Notes under the pieces: generated by a model
Seen by the model: only the letters and a program-made list of their open reading frames with translations
Databases searched by the model: none
What the model was told of the DNA's origin: nothing
Shown: piece after piece, positions 18,867 through 27,295 of the stretch
How positions within the stretch are numbered: position 1 is the stretch's first letter
Layout of the letters: each line of letters begins with the position of its first letter
Program-made: the position numbers and the translations under genes
Origin: CAYOPZ01 sp964406005
Lineage (GTDB): Bacteria > Bacteroidota > Bacteroidia > Bacteroidales > SM23-62
NCBI GenBank assembly: GCA_964406005.1
Contig: CAYOPZ010000014.1
Coordinates: 1 to 64,000 of the forward strand
Direction of reading: 5' to 3'
DNA: 64,000 nucleotides

Positions 18867-19439
18867 CGTCCTGCGGTTCCAGCGTTCCCCGTCCTTTTCG
18901 AATCCGATGCGGTTATGCAACCTGTCATCCCCCTTTTTCCAGAATTCAAAATGGTCGGGGACAAGCCTGTACCCGCCCCAGTAATGCGGACGGGGAACCT
19001 TTTTTCCTTCGTACTTTTTTTTGAGCCGTTCCATTTCCTGCTCAAGGTATGTCCTGGAAGGTATTTCGCTGCTCTGGTCCGAAACCCATGCGCCCAGCTG
19101 GCTTCCCCTGGGACGGGTACTGAAGTACAGGTCGGAATCATGATCGGTGATTTTTTCAATATTGCCTTCAATCCTGACCTGGTAGCCGAGTTGTTCCCAG
19201 TAAACCACCACGGAGGCAGCTTTATTGCCGTTGATATCACATGATTTTCGGCTTCTGAAATTGGTATAAAACGTGATGCCTTTCCGGTCAAACTCCTTGA
19301 ACAGCACGATCCGTGCGGATGGCCTGCCGTCCCGCCCCACTGTAGCCAGGGTCATTGTTCCCGGTTCCTTGATACCGGCCTCGAGAGCCTGTTTATGCCA
19401 GGCCTGAAAAAGCAGCACGGGATCCTTTTCTGTATTCAT
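18855..19439 (-). CDS. pdxH: Pyridoxamine/pyridoxine 5'-phosphate oxidase
   Basis: This 194-residue FMN enzyme makes pyridoxal 5'-phosphate, the cofactor of the aminotransferase encoded nearby. Family motifs are seen in order: AMTLATV-like MTLATVGRDGRPSARIV, then GITFYTNFRSRKSCDI, VVYWEQLGYQVRIEG, the RPRGSQLGAWVSDQS substrate region, and the C-terminal WGGYRLVPDHFEFW ending in RWNRRTLAP. It is slightly shorter than the E. coli enzyme but complete at both ends. It is convergent with valS. Confidence 0.96.
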   Translation of the reverse strand: MNTEKDPVLLFQAWHKQALEAGIKEPGTMTLATVGRDGRPSARIVLFKEFDRKGITFYTNFRSRKSCDINGNKAASVVVYWEQLGYQVRIEGNIEKITDHDSDLYFSTRPRGSQLGAWVSDQSSEIPSRTYLEQEMERLKKKYEGKKVPRPHYWGGYRLVPDHFEFWKKGDDRLHNRIGFEKDGERWNRRTLAP

Positions 19440-19498
19440 TTTGTTACAGGTGAGAAATTATGTGCAGCGAAGTTAAAAAAAATTGCCATTGAAAGAGG

Positions 19499-20461
19499 TC
19501 ATCCTTTTTCCGTAAGGTCTTCTCCCGGACCGTTGATCATGACAAGTTTGGCATTTTTAATGCTGGCGTTGAGTTCGAAACCGATGAGGAGGGCAATGGA
19601 ATTGAAAAAAAGCCACAACAGTACCACCATGATCGTTCCGATGGAACCGAAGATCTCGTTGAACTTCCCGAAATGGTTGATCATATAGGTAAAGATCAGC
19701 GAGGTGAGAATGACAAGCACGCTGGCAAAGCTCGAACCTGTCGAATAAAACCTCCATTTCATTTTGCGGGAAGGCCCCAGGTAGTATAAAAAGGAAAGGG
19801 CGGAATAGATCAGTGCGATGATCACAAACCACTTTCCCACCATAAGGAGGTAGAAGGTGAGACTTCTCCGGAGTATCCCGTTGTCAACCAGTGTTGTCAC
19901 AACCAGATTGCTGAAGATGATCAGGCTCACCGCTGTGGTAATCAGTATGAAAAGGATAAAGACAAGGATGACTGCTATGACGCGGCGTTCGATCCAGCTC
20001 CGTGTTTCTATGGTATGATAGGTAGCGTTGAACGCAACGATCATACCGTTGATGGCGTTGGTGGCAAAGAACAGCGCAATGATAAACCCGAAAAAAGACA
20101 AGCCCCTCCGGGGGAGGAACATGTCCCTGAGGGTGCTTTCAATTAGCCTGAAAGCATCTATAGGAATGATTTCCCGGATCATGCTGAGAAGCCCTTCCTC
20201 AAAATTCTCGACAGGCAAATGCGGGATGAGGGTGAAAAAGTAGATGATCGCCGGAAGCAGTGCAAGGAACATATAGAATGCAATGGAGGACGCACGGGTG
20301 GTCAGGGCACCATTCCGGATCCCCTTGAAGAAGAAGATCACGACATCATAAATGGGAATTCCTTCGAAACCCGGCAGGCTGATCTGCTTTGCTTTCCTTA
20401 TGATTTTAAGGCCCCACCTCTTGAAAAATCCGTATATGCCGGGGAAAGGTTGTTCACTCAT
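19499..20461 (-). CDS. YihY/BrkB family inner-membrane protein
   Basis: This 320-residue protein is an integral membrane protein of the YihY (formerly 'BrkB' or 'RNase BN') family. Six or so hydrophobic segments are visible, including about 61-85 (SIAFYMFLALLPAIIYFFTL), 125-145, 170-195, 205-235 and 240-290. The family motifs RASSIAFYMFLALLP, NAINGMIVAFNATY and YYLGPSRKMKW are present. The family has no agreed biochemical function; the old RNase name is known to be wrong. The gene starts four bases after the nadC stop and is probably in the DUF4783-nadC operon. Confidence 0.88.
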   Translation of the reverse strand: MSEQPFPGIYGFFKRWGLKIIRKAKQISLPGFEGIPIYDVVIFFFKGIRNGALTTRASSIAFYMFLALLPAIIYFFTLIPHLPVENFEEGLLSMIREIIPIDAFRLIESTLRDMFLPRRGLSFFGFIIALFFATNAINGMIVAFNATYHTIETRSWIERRVIAVILVFILFILITTAVSLIIFSNLVVTTLVDNGILRRSLTFYLLMVGKWFVIIALIYSALSFLYYLGPSRKMKWRFYSTGSSFASVLVILTSLIFTYMINHFGKFNEIFGSIGTIMVVLLWLFFNSIALLIGFELNASIKNAKLVMINGPGEDLTEKG

Positions 20462-20464
20462 GCT

Positions 20465-21319
20465 TTACCGGGTGGCTTTCAGACTGAGATCCAGACTTTT
20501 AACCTCATGGGTCAATGCGCCTACGGATATGTAATCAACTCCGCAAAGGGCATAATCCCGGAGGTTCTCCAGGGTAATTCCGCCTGACGATTCGGTTTCA
20601 AACCTGTGGGCTATCATTTTTACTGCAGACCGGGTATCCGGTATGGAGAAATTATCGAACATAATCCTTTGAACGTTACCTGCGCTGAGGACTTCTTTTA
20701 CATCGTTGAGATTTCTTGTTTCGATTACAATCCCCAGTTTCTTTCCAAGGGCATCTATGTATCTACCGGCATTCACGATGGCATTCCCTATGCCGCCTGC
20801 AAAATCGATGTGATTGTCTTTTAACAGGATCATGTCGTAAAGACCCATCCTGTGGTTTATGCCACCGCCTATCCTTACGGCTTCCTTGTCCAGCAATCTG
20901 ATGCCCGGACATGTTTTCCGGGTATCCAGGATCCTGGTTTTGAGCCCTTCCAGCCTCCCGACATACTCCGCCGTGCGGGTGGCGATACCGCTCATCCGCT
21001 GCATTACATTCAGTACAAGTCTTTCGGCTTTAAAAATTGACTGCAGGTTCCCGCGGACGGTTAAGACGATGTCTCCCTGCCGTACCAGGGCGCCATCCGT
21101 AAGAAGCAACCGCAGGTCCAGGTCCCGGTCGATCTTTTGAAAGATCCTGGAAGCGATCTCAATGCCTGCAATAATCCCTTTGTCCTTTACCAGGAGTTCA
21201 AGCTTGCCTTCTGATCCGGGAGGAATACAGGAGAGGGAACTGTGGTCGCCCTCACCCAGATCTTCAAGAATCGCAAAGTCAATAAAAGTATTAAAGAGAT
21301 CCTCATTGATCGTTTTCAT
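20465..21319 (-). CDS. nadC: Nicotinate-nucleotide pyrophosphorylase (carboxylating)
   Basis: This 284-residue enzyme converts quinolinate and PRPP to nicotinate mononucleotide in de novo NAD synthesis. The N-terminal domain carries EDLGEGDHSS, and the barrel carries MQRMSGIATRT, the substrate motif DTRKTCPGIRLLDK, then GGGINHRMGLYDMILLKDNH and the late FDNF and SGGI segments. Length is standard. Its start overlaps the end of the DUF4783 gene by 17 bases, which suggests coupled translation. Confidence 0.96.
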   Translation of the reverse strand: MKTINEDLFNTFIDFAILEDLGEGDHSSLSCIPPGSEGKLELLVKDKGIIAGIEIASRIFQKIDRDLDLRLLLTDGALVRQGDIVLTVRGNLQSIFKAERLVLNVMQRMSGIATRTAEYVGRLEGLKTRILDTRKTCPGIRLLDKEAVRIGGGINHRMGLYDMILLKDNHIDFAGGIGNAIVNAGRYIDALGKKLGIVIETRNLNDVKEVLSAGNVQRIMFDNFSIPDTRSAVKMIAHRFETESSGGITLENLRDYALCGVDYISVGALTHEVKSLDLSLKATR

Positions 21320-21716
21320 CCTCTTTTTCTATCCTTAACTGGTGAATACGCGGTTCACCATCCTGCTTCTTGATCAGAATGTAAATCCTGTAATTGCTGC
21401 CGGAAGAGCTCATACTGCCGATCGCATAATGCGAACTTTCCTTTCCCCCTTCAAAAATAATCCGGAAGGAATCCGGAGTATAATCCTGGAAAAATTTACG
21501 GATGATCTGTTCTGCCTGTGACCTGCTGTATACATCTTCTTTTTCAAGAATGATCAGTTCGACATTATCATGGAAATATTTTGCGAGCTCAGCAGCATTT
21601 CCGGCTCTAAAGGACAGTACAATACTCTCGGGTATTTCCACTGTCTGTCCCGAAAGTGCAGCAGGAAAAACAAATATGATCCACAGAACACCAATCAGTT
21701 TCAGGATCTGTCTCAT
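21303..21716 (-). CDS. DUF4783 protein, secreted NTF2-like
   Basis: This 137-residue protein has a signal peptide (ending near ALSGQ) and a DUF4783 domain, which has an NTF2-like shape: an N-terminal helix with SFRAGNAAELAKYF, then VELIILEKEDVYSRSQAEQI and several strands. The function is not known. In Bacteroidota this family is commonly found next to nadC and rlmH, as here: rlmH is divergent and nadC overlaps its 3' end. A palindrome lies just upstream of the start. Confidence 0.85.
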   Translation of the reverse strand: MRQILKLIGVLWIIFVFPAALSGQTVEIPESIVLSFRAGNAAELAKYFHDNVELIILEKEDVYSRSQAEQIIRKFFQDYTPDSFRIIFEGGKESSHYAIGSMSSSGSNYRIYILIKKQDGEPRIHQLRIEKEDENDQ

Positions 21717-21721
21717 TTGTA

Positions 21722-21736
21722 GTACAATTTTTGTAC
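21722..21736. promoter_or_regulatory. Palindrome GTACAA-TTT-TTGTAC
   Basis: Perfect six-base arms flank a three-base centre, five bases upstream of the DUF4783 start codon and in the divergent gap with rlmH. It could be an operator or a small 5' hairpin. Nothing else supports it. Confidence 0.3.
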
Positions 21737-21846
21737 ATTATTCCTGATTCGCTATTACCTTATTCGCAAATTCCAATCATAAATCATGCCGTGAATTGCT
21801 GAATGGTAATTTAGCGGGACGAAACATTGCAATTTAGTAAAAACAG

Positions 21847-22320
21847 ATGAACATACAACTTCTGCTCATTGGTAAAACAGGCTTTCCATTCATCCGGGAA
21901 GGCATGGAGGAATATTCGAAAAGGCTCGGAAAATACACGGATTTCAGGATCCGGATCATACCGGATCTGAAAGGAACGGGTTCCTGGTCTATTGACAGGT
22001 TGAAGGAGGAGGAAGGGAGAAGGATACTCAAGGCACTCAAGCCGCAGGATTATTCGGTTTTGCTGGATGAACGGGGAAAGGATCCCGACTCCTTTGAATT
22101 TGCGAGATTCCTTGAGAAGCAGATGCTGGGTTCGGTGAAATCCCTGGTGTTTGTGATCGGCGGCGCATATGGCTTTTCACCGTCCGTTTATGAAAGAGGG
22201 AATACCATGCTTTCCCTTTCAAGGATGACATTCTCACACCAGGTGATCAGGCTGTTTTTCATGGAACAGCTGTATCGTGCCTTTACCATACTGAGGGGAG
22301 ATCCTTACCATCACGGTTGA
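21847..22320 (+). CDS. rlmH: 23S rRNA (pseudouridine1915-N3)-methyltransferase RlmH
   Basis: This 157-residue SPOUT methyltransferase modifies helix 69 of 23S rRNA. The C-terminal knot is clear: FVIGGAYGFSPSVYERG (about 101-117), then LSLSRMTFSHQVIRLFFMEQ and the terminal YHHG typical of the family. The mid segment LLDERGKDPDSFEFA is also standard. Length is normal. It is divergent from the DUF4783-nadC-yihY operon, the usual arrangement in this phylum. Confidence 0.96.
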   Translation: MNIQLLLIGKTGFPFIREGMEEYSKRLGKYTDFRIRIIPDLKGTGSWSIDRLKEEEGRRILKALKPQDYSVLLDERGKDPDSFEFARFLEKQMLGSVKSLVFVIGGAYGFSPSVYERGNTMLSLSRMTFSHQVIRLFFMEQLYRAFTILRGDPYHHG

Positions 22321-22331
22321 TGATTTATATG

Positions 22332-22339
22332 TATCTTTA
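22332..22339 (+). promoter_or_regulatory. Possible -7 box TATCTTTA
   Basis: This is one mismatch from TAnnTTTG and 23 bases upstream of the histidine kinase ATG. The position is suitable for a promoter. Confidence 0.35.
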
Positions 22340-22362
22340 AAAGGCAACACCGAACAGGCAAT

Positions 22363-25300
22363 ATGAAAAGGATCAGCCTCCGGAATCTTGGCTTACTGGC
22401 AGCGGGCGTACTTTGCTTTACCGTTTCCCTGCTGCTTGAGAAAGTATCCTTTTATTCGGTAACCCGGCACGGTACGGTCAGGCGCTTCGAACAGACATTG
22501 CAGGAAAAGGAGCTGTACATGTACGGGCTTTTTGACCAGATCGAAGCAACTGCGGACAGCGGGTTTACCGGGAACCTGTTCGCTTCCCTTGATTCACGGT
22601 TCAGACCGCTGGTGGAGGGCCGGGGCATTGACCTGTTTCTTTATAAGGGCGATACGCTGAAATTCTGGACAAGTAATTTTGTTCAGACAGATCTCCTGAC
22701 AGCCGGGACAGGTGCCGAAAACGAAGTGGTTCTCATGGGAAGCGGCTGGTATGTGAAAAAAGAGAGAATAACAGGGGATTGGCGCATTACGGGACTGATC
22801 CTTATCAAAAAAGAGTATCCATACCAGAACCGGTTTCTTCAGAATACATTTCAGGATGATTTTCATGTTCCGGCCGGAACAGAGATGGATACCACATTCA
22901 GCGAAACCGGCCAGGTAATACATGACTCCTGGAAAAAAAAATTGTTCTCTCTCGATTTTTCCCGGATCGCAAAATACAGTCCCCTGCAGTCCGATGGTTC
23001 GCTGGTTCTGTACTTCCTTGGAATCCTCCTGTTTCTCCTGTATATCAGGAATCTGATCAGGGGTATAAAGGATCCGGCATGGAAAAATGCCGGCATACTG
23101 ATGGCAGCACTCGTCCTGCTGGTTCTCAATGCCATATTGTTCAATATGCACATACCGGACCAGATCAGCAACCTGGAAATATTCCTCCCTGAACGGTATG
23201 CGGCTTCCTATCTTTTCCCGACACTGGCAGATCTTTCGATCACATCATTTTTCATTTTCTTCCTGGCTTATTTATTTTATACGGAATTCAGTATGCCCGC
23301 AAAAACAGGGGGCACGACCCGACATATTTTCCAGGTCATATTCTTCACGGGACTCATTCTGTATTTTCAGCTTATCGTATCCGTATTCAGGAGTCTTGTG
23401 GTGAACTCCAGCATTTCCTTTGAAACATACAGGGTGCTCGATATCAGTGCCTATACATTCATCGGTCTGTTGATCCTGGCCTTCCATTTCACTGCCCTGA
23501 CCCTTCTGATGGATAAGTATTTCAGCATATTCCGGCCTGCATTTACAAGGATGAACCTGGCCCTTCATGTTTTTTTCATGGGATCGGGAGTATGGCTGAG
23601 CGGGTACATGATTGGCGGCGGTCCTGACTTCATACTCACAGTGGACATTATGCTGGTGACAGGCGTTATCGCAGTTATCAGGGGGAAACAGTTTATTCCT
23701 TACCGCCATTCCGGCATCATATTGCTGTTATTTCTGTACAGCATAATGTCGGTGTACCAGATCGTGGTCTACTCGGCAGAAAAGAAGCAGAATGAAAAGA
23801 TGGTACTTGCAGTGGAGCTTTCTGCGGAGCATGACCCGGTTGCAGAACTGCTCCTGAGCGATCTTGAAGAAAGGATCGCGAATGACCGGGAACTGGAGTA
23901 TCTTATCGTTGACGGTTACATTGACGAACTGGCCGTCGACGATTACCTGATCAGCACCTATTTCAACGGTTTCTGGGAGAAATACGATCTCCAGTTCACG
24001 CTCTGTATGCCGACCGACAGCCTGTATATAGAACCCCATATTGACGTCTGGTATCCCTGTCATGAGTTTTTCGACAGCCTTCAGAATGCAAACGGCACCC
24101 GGCTACCGGGTTCCAGGTTTTACTATATGGACAATAAAAACGGAAGGATAAGTTATATGGCCTCATTCGATTATTTTTCGGCCGACAGTACACAGACCGC
24201 AACCCTTTTTCTCGAGCTGGATTCGCGCCTGATAACCGAAGCGCTCGGGTATCCCGAGCTGCTGCTGTCGGATCGTATGAGAAAGAATTTTGTGAGCGGT
24301 GAATATCCCTATGCCAAATACAGCAACGGGGAGCTCATTATACAGTCCGGTGACTACTCCTACAACCTCCGGAGCGATGAGTATTCAAGCGGCAACGAAG
24401 AATTTGAATTTACCTCCAGCAACGGATACAGGCACCTGGCTTACAACATGGACCCCAACAATACCATTGTTGTCAGCAGCCCGGAAGTAAGCCTTTTGAA
24501 TATCCTTATCACATTCACTTACATTTTTGTTTTCTTTTACCTGCTGGTGACCCTCATACTGCTTATCATCAATATTCCCCTGCTGAAAAAAAGCTTTCAA
24601 CTGAATATAAAGAACAAAATACAGTATACCATGATCGGGGTGCTTGTCCTGTCCCTTTTACTGATCGGCGGGGGAACCATATTTTTCAGTATCCGGCAGT
24701 ACAGCGCGAGGCAGAATTCCGACCTGTCGGAGAAGATCCAGTCGGTATACATCGAGGCAAGGCATATGCTTGAATTCGAAAGAACCCTGACGCGCGAATG
24801 GCAGGCCGTGGGCTATCTCAACCTCGACGAGCTTCTGATGAAGTTCTCGAATGTGTTCTATACCGATATAAACCTGTATGATCCCGAAGGGAACATCCTG
24901 GCAACCTCCCGGTCCGAAATATTCGAGAACAATCTCCTGGGACCCAAAATGCATCCTGCAGCCTACCGTGAACTGGCTGTCAATCATGTCGCAGAATATG
25001 TGCACGAGGAACAGATCGGCTCCCTGAAATATCAGTCTGCATACGTTCCTTTCAGGAATAGTGATAACAAGCTTCTGGCCTATCTCAACCTTCCCTATTT
25101 TACCAGGCAGGAAGCGCTGACCATGGAGATTTCCAACCTGGTGGTCGCGGTGGCCAATTTTTACGTGTTGCTGATCGCAATCTCGGTGCTGATCGCGGTA
25201 TTCATATCCAGGCAGATCACCCAGCCCCTGAGAATGATACAAAGCAAGTTCGGGAAGATCCGCCTGGGCGGAACCAATGAAAAGATACAATATGAGGGAA

Positions 25301-26076
25301 GGGATGAAATAGGGAACCTGGTAGAGGAATACAATCATATGGTGGATGAGCTGGCCCTGAGCGCGGAAAAGCTCGCGCGGTCGGAGAGGGAATCTGCCTG
25401 GAGGGAAATGGCCAAGCAGATTGCACATGAGATCAAAAACCCGCTGACCCCGATGAAGCTCAGTGTACAGCACCTCCAGAGAAGCTTCTCCGAAGATCCT
25501 GAAAAGCAGGAGAAAAACCTGCAACGTTTCACCCGGACCCTCATAGAACAGATAGACAATCTTTCGGCGATTGCGACTGAGTTTTCCAATTTCGCCCAGA
25601 TGCCCAGGGCCAATAATGAAGAGGTTGATCTTGAAGAAAAGATCAATAAGATATGCGAACTTTTCCTGAACACCGAACAGATAAAGATTGAGACCGGGTT
25701 CAGGCATGCACGGCCGGCCATTGTATATGCCGACAGGGAACATCTTTCACGGGTGTTTATCAACCTGATCAAGAACGCCATCCAATCCATCCCCGACAAC
25801 AGGGAAGGGAAGATCGGTGTTAGTCTGGAAACAACCGGCAGCGAAGCGATCATCAGGATCATGGATAACGGGAAAGGAATTCCCGATGAGCTGGGTGACA
25901 AGCTCTTTCAGCCCAATTTCACCACCAAATCCAGCGGGATGGGCATGGGTCTGGCCATTGTGAAAAACATCATTGAGAATGCGGGGGGATCCATACGCTA
26001 TGAAACCGAACTCGGCAAGGGGACCACATTTATCGTTCAGTTTCCCCTGTACAGGAGTGAAATTACAAACGAATAA
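22363..26076 (+). CDS. Very large multi-pass histidine kinase, NtrY-like
   Basis: This 1237-residue sensor kinase has about 12 hydrophobic segments: one near the N-terminus (10-31), about eight between 215 and 475, and three between about 700 and 945. Extracytoplasmic domains lie between them (about 35-210 and 475-700, and a Cache-like one at about 790-910). A HAMP domain follows, then the HisKA domain with phospho-acceptor His1022 in AKQIAHEIKNPLTP, and an HATPase domain with NLIKNAIQSI, DNGKGIP and GMGMGLAIVKN. The form IAHEIKNPLTPMKLS is that of NtrY-type kinases, which usually pair with sigma-54 activators. No response regulator gene is nearby. The AI-2E exporter gene follows 14 bases on. 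Confidence 0.88.
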   Translation: MKRISLRNLGLLAAGVLCFTVSLLLEKVSFYSVTRHGTVRRFEQTLQEKELYMYGLFDQIEATADSGFTGNLFASLDSRFRPLVEGRGIDLFLYKGDTLKFWTSNFVQTDLLTAGTGAENEVVLMGSGWYVKKERITGDWRITGLILIKKEYPYQNRFLQNTFQDDFHVPAGTEMDTTFSETGQVIHDSWKKKLFSLDFSRIAKYSPLQSDGSLVLYFLGILLFLLYIRNLIRGIKDPAWKNAGILMAALVLLVLNAILFNMHIPDQISNLEIFLPERYAASYLFPTLADLSITSFFIFFLAYLFYTEFSMPAKTGGTTRHIFQVIFFTGLILYFQLIVSVFRSLVVNSSISFETYRVLDISAYTFIGLLILAFHFTALTLLMDKYFSIFRPAFTRMNLALHVFFMGSGVWLSGYMIGGGPDFILTVDIMLVTGVIAVIRGKQFIPYRHSGIILLLFLYSIMSVYQIVVYSAEKKQNEKMVLAVELSAEHDPVAELLLSDLEERIANDRELEYLIVDGYIDELAVDDYLISTYFNGFWEKYDLQFTLCMPTDSLYIEPHIDVWYPCHEFFDSLQNANGTRLPGSRFYYMDNKNGRISYMASFDYFSADSTQTATLFLELDSRLITEALGYPELLLSDRMRKNFVSGEYPYAKYSNGELIIQSGDYSYNLRSDEYSSGNEEFEFTSSNGYRHLAYNMDPNNTIVVSSPEVSLLNILITFTYIFVFFYLLVTLILLIINIPLLKKSFQLNIKNKIQYTMIGVLVLSLLLIGGGTIFFSIRQYSARQNSDLSEKIQSVYIEARHMLEFERTLTREWQAVGYLNLDELLMKFSNVFYTDINLYDPEGNILATSRSEIFENNLLGPKMHPAAYRELAVNHVAEYVHEEQIGSLKYQSAYVPFRNSDNKLLAYLNLPYFTRQEALTMEISNLVVAVANFYVLLIAISVLIAVFISRQITQPLRMIQSKFGKIRLGGTNEKIQYEGRDEIGNLVEEYNHMVDELALSAEKLARSERESAWREMAKQIAHEIKNPLTPMKLSVQHLQRSFSEDPEKQEKNLQRFTRTLIEQIDNLSAIATEFSNFAQMPRANNEEVDLEEKINKICELFLNTEQIKIETGFRHARPAIVYADREHLSRVFINLIKNAIQSIPDNREGKIGVSLETTGSEAIIRIMDNGKGIPDELGDKLFQPNFTTKSSGMGMGLAIVKNIIENAGGSIRYETELGKGTTFIVQFPLYRSEITNE

Positions 26077-26078
26077 GA

Positions 26079-26086
26079 TATCTTTG
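26079..26086 (+). promoter_or_regulatory. -7 promoter box TATCTTTG
   Basis: This is a full match to TAnnTTTG in the 14 bases between the kinase stop and the next ATG. It ends four bases before that ATG, so a transcript from it would be leaderless or nearly so. It may add to read-through from the kinase gene. Confidence 0.4.
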
Positions 26087-26090
26087 AGAC

Positions 26091-27215
26091 ATGTCAGGCA
26101 GGTTTCCATCCGTTCAGAAATTTTCGTTTTTCCTGCTTTCCGTAATCCTTGCCTTCTACATCCTGATAAAGGCAAAGCTGTTTCTGTATCCCATTGCCCT
26201 GGCCCTGCTGTTTTCATACCTGTTATACCCGCTTACCAACCGGCTGGAGAAAAACAGGTTCCCCAGAATACTCGCCATTCTGATCAGCATTATCCTGCTG
26301 CTGACTGTAATCACTTCGGCGGGATTCTTTATTTACAGCAGGGCGGCTGTTTTTGTAAACGATTTCCCGGATTTCAGGCTACAGGCCATTGCCAGGGTCG
26401 ACATACTCGAGAAGAACATCATGGCCTTTTTCAACATAACGGAGCTGCAGCTGGCCGATTTCCTACGCGCCCGTGTCGATAATTTGTTCGACATGGGAAG
26501 CAATCTCATCAACAGGGCCTTTACCGCCACCACGGGCACTCTCTTCAGGCTTGCAATCCTGCCCGTATTTATTTTCATGTTCCTTTACTACCGCACCAAG
26601 TTCGCCTGGTTTATCCTGAAGCTGGTACCGAATGAAAAACAGGTTCTTGCCCTGAATGTGCTACGGGATGTCTCGAAAGTGGCCTCAAGATACATGGGAG
26701 GGATGTTCACGGTCGTGTTCGTCCTCTGTATGATTAATTCTGCCGGCCTTCTGCTCGTCGGGATGAAATATGCGGTCACCCTGGGGGTCATTGCCGCCCT
26801 GTTTAACTTCATTCCCTATTTCGGCACCATCATCGGCTATTCAATCCCCTTTGCTTTCGCGGTTTTTATGAGCGATTCCGCAGAACTGCCCCTGAAAGTG
26901 CTGCTTGTATTTGTGATCGTGCAGTTCACCGAAAACAATATACTGACCCCCAATATAGTGGGTAATTATGTAAAGATCAATCCGTTCATGATCATCCTGG
27001 GCGTTATCGCAGGAGGCATGGTATGGGGCATTCCGGGCATGTTCGTGGTGATCCCCTTCCTGGCCATGATCAGGATAATCAGCGAGCAGGTTCCTGCGCT
27101 TCATCCCTGGGTATATCTGCTGGGTACGGGCGGTGCAAGAAGATACGCCATCACGGGTGAAAATATCAGGCGATATCTGAAACGGCTGAAAAACAGCCGG
27201 AAAAAGGACATTTGA
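26091..27215 (+). CDS. AI-2E family transporter
   Basis: This 374-residue membrane protein has seven to eight hydrophobic segments. The family marks are visible: early paired helices (LFLYPIALALLFSYLLYPL), a central amphipathic region (about 80-150), then MGGMFTVVFVLCMINSAGLL, ALFNFIPYFGTIIGYSIP, and the conserved NNILTPNIVGNYVKINPF with IPGMFVVIPFLAMIRI at the end. Members export a variety of small solutes and few substrates are known, so the AI-2 name should not be taken as function. The 3' end is basic (KRLKNSRKKDI). Confidence 0.87.
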   Translation: MSGRFPSVQKFSFFLLSVILAFYILIKAKLFLYPIALALLFSYLLYPLTNRLEKNRFPRILAILISIILLLTVITSAGFFIYSRAAVFVNDFPDFRLQAIARVDILEKNIMAFFNITELQLADFLRARVDNLFDMGSNLINRAFTATTGTLFRLAILPVFIFMFLYYRTKFAWFILKLVPNEKQVLALNVLRDVSKVASRYMGGMFTVVFVLCMINSAGLLLVGMKYAVTLGVIAALFNFIPYFGTIIGYSIPFAFAVFMSDSAELPLKVLLVFVIVQFTENNILTPNIVGNYVKINPFMIILGVIAGGMVWGIPGMFVVIPFLAMIRIISEQVPALHPWVYLLGTGGARRYAITGENIRRYLKRLKNSRKKDI

Positions 27216-27295
27216 TTCTTTCCAAAAACTTACCTTTTTCAGAACTTATTTTTCATTTTTTCGTAAATTCCCCTATATTCATTCGCGGGAAGCGA

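Noticed and set aside
24658..25743. Minus-strand frame of 361 codons opposite the histidine kinase
   Set aside because: It lies wholly within the kinase gene and shows no family motif; it is a reading-frame shadow.
27212..27295. TTG start for the T9SS type B cargo gene
   Set aside because: It overlaps the upstream stop codon, and the extra 28 residues do not fit a signal peptide; GTG at 27296 or 27320 is more likely.
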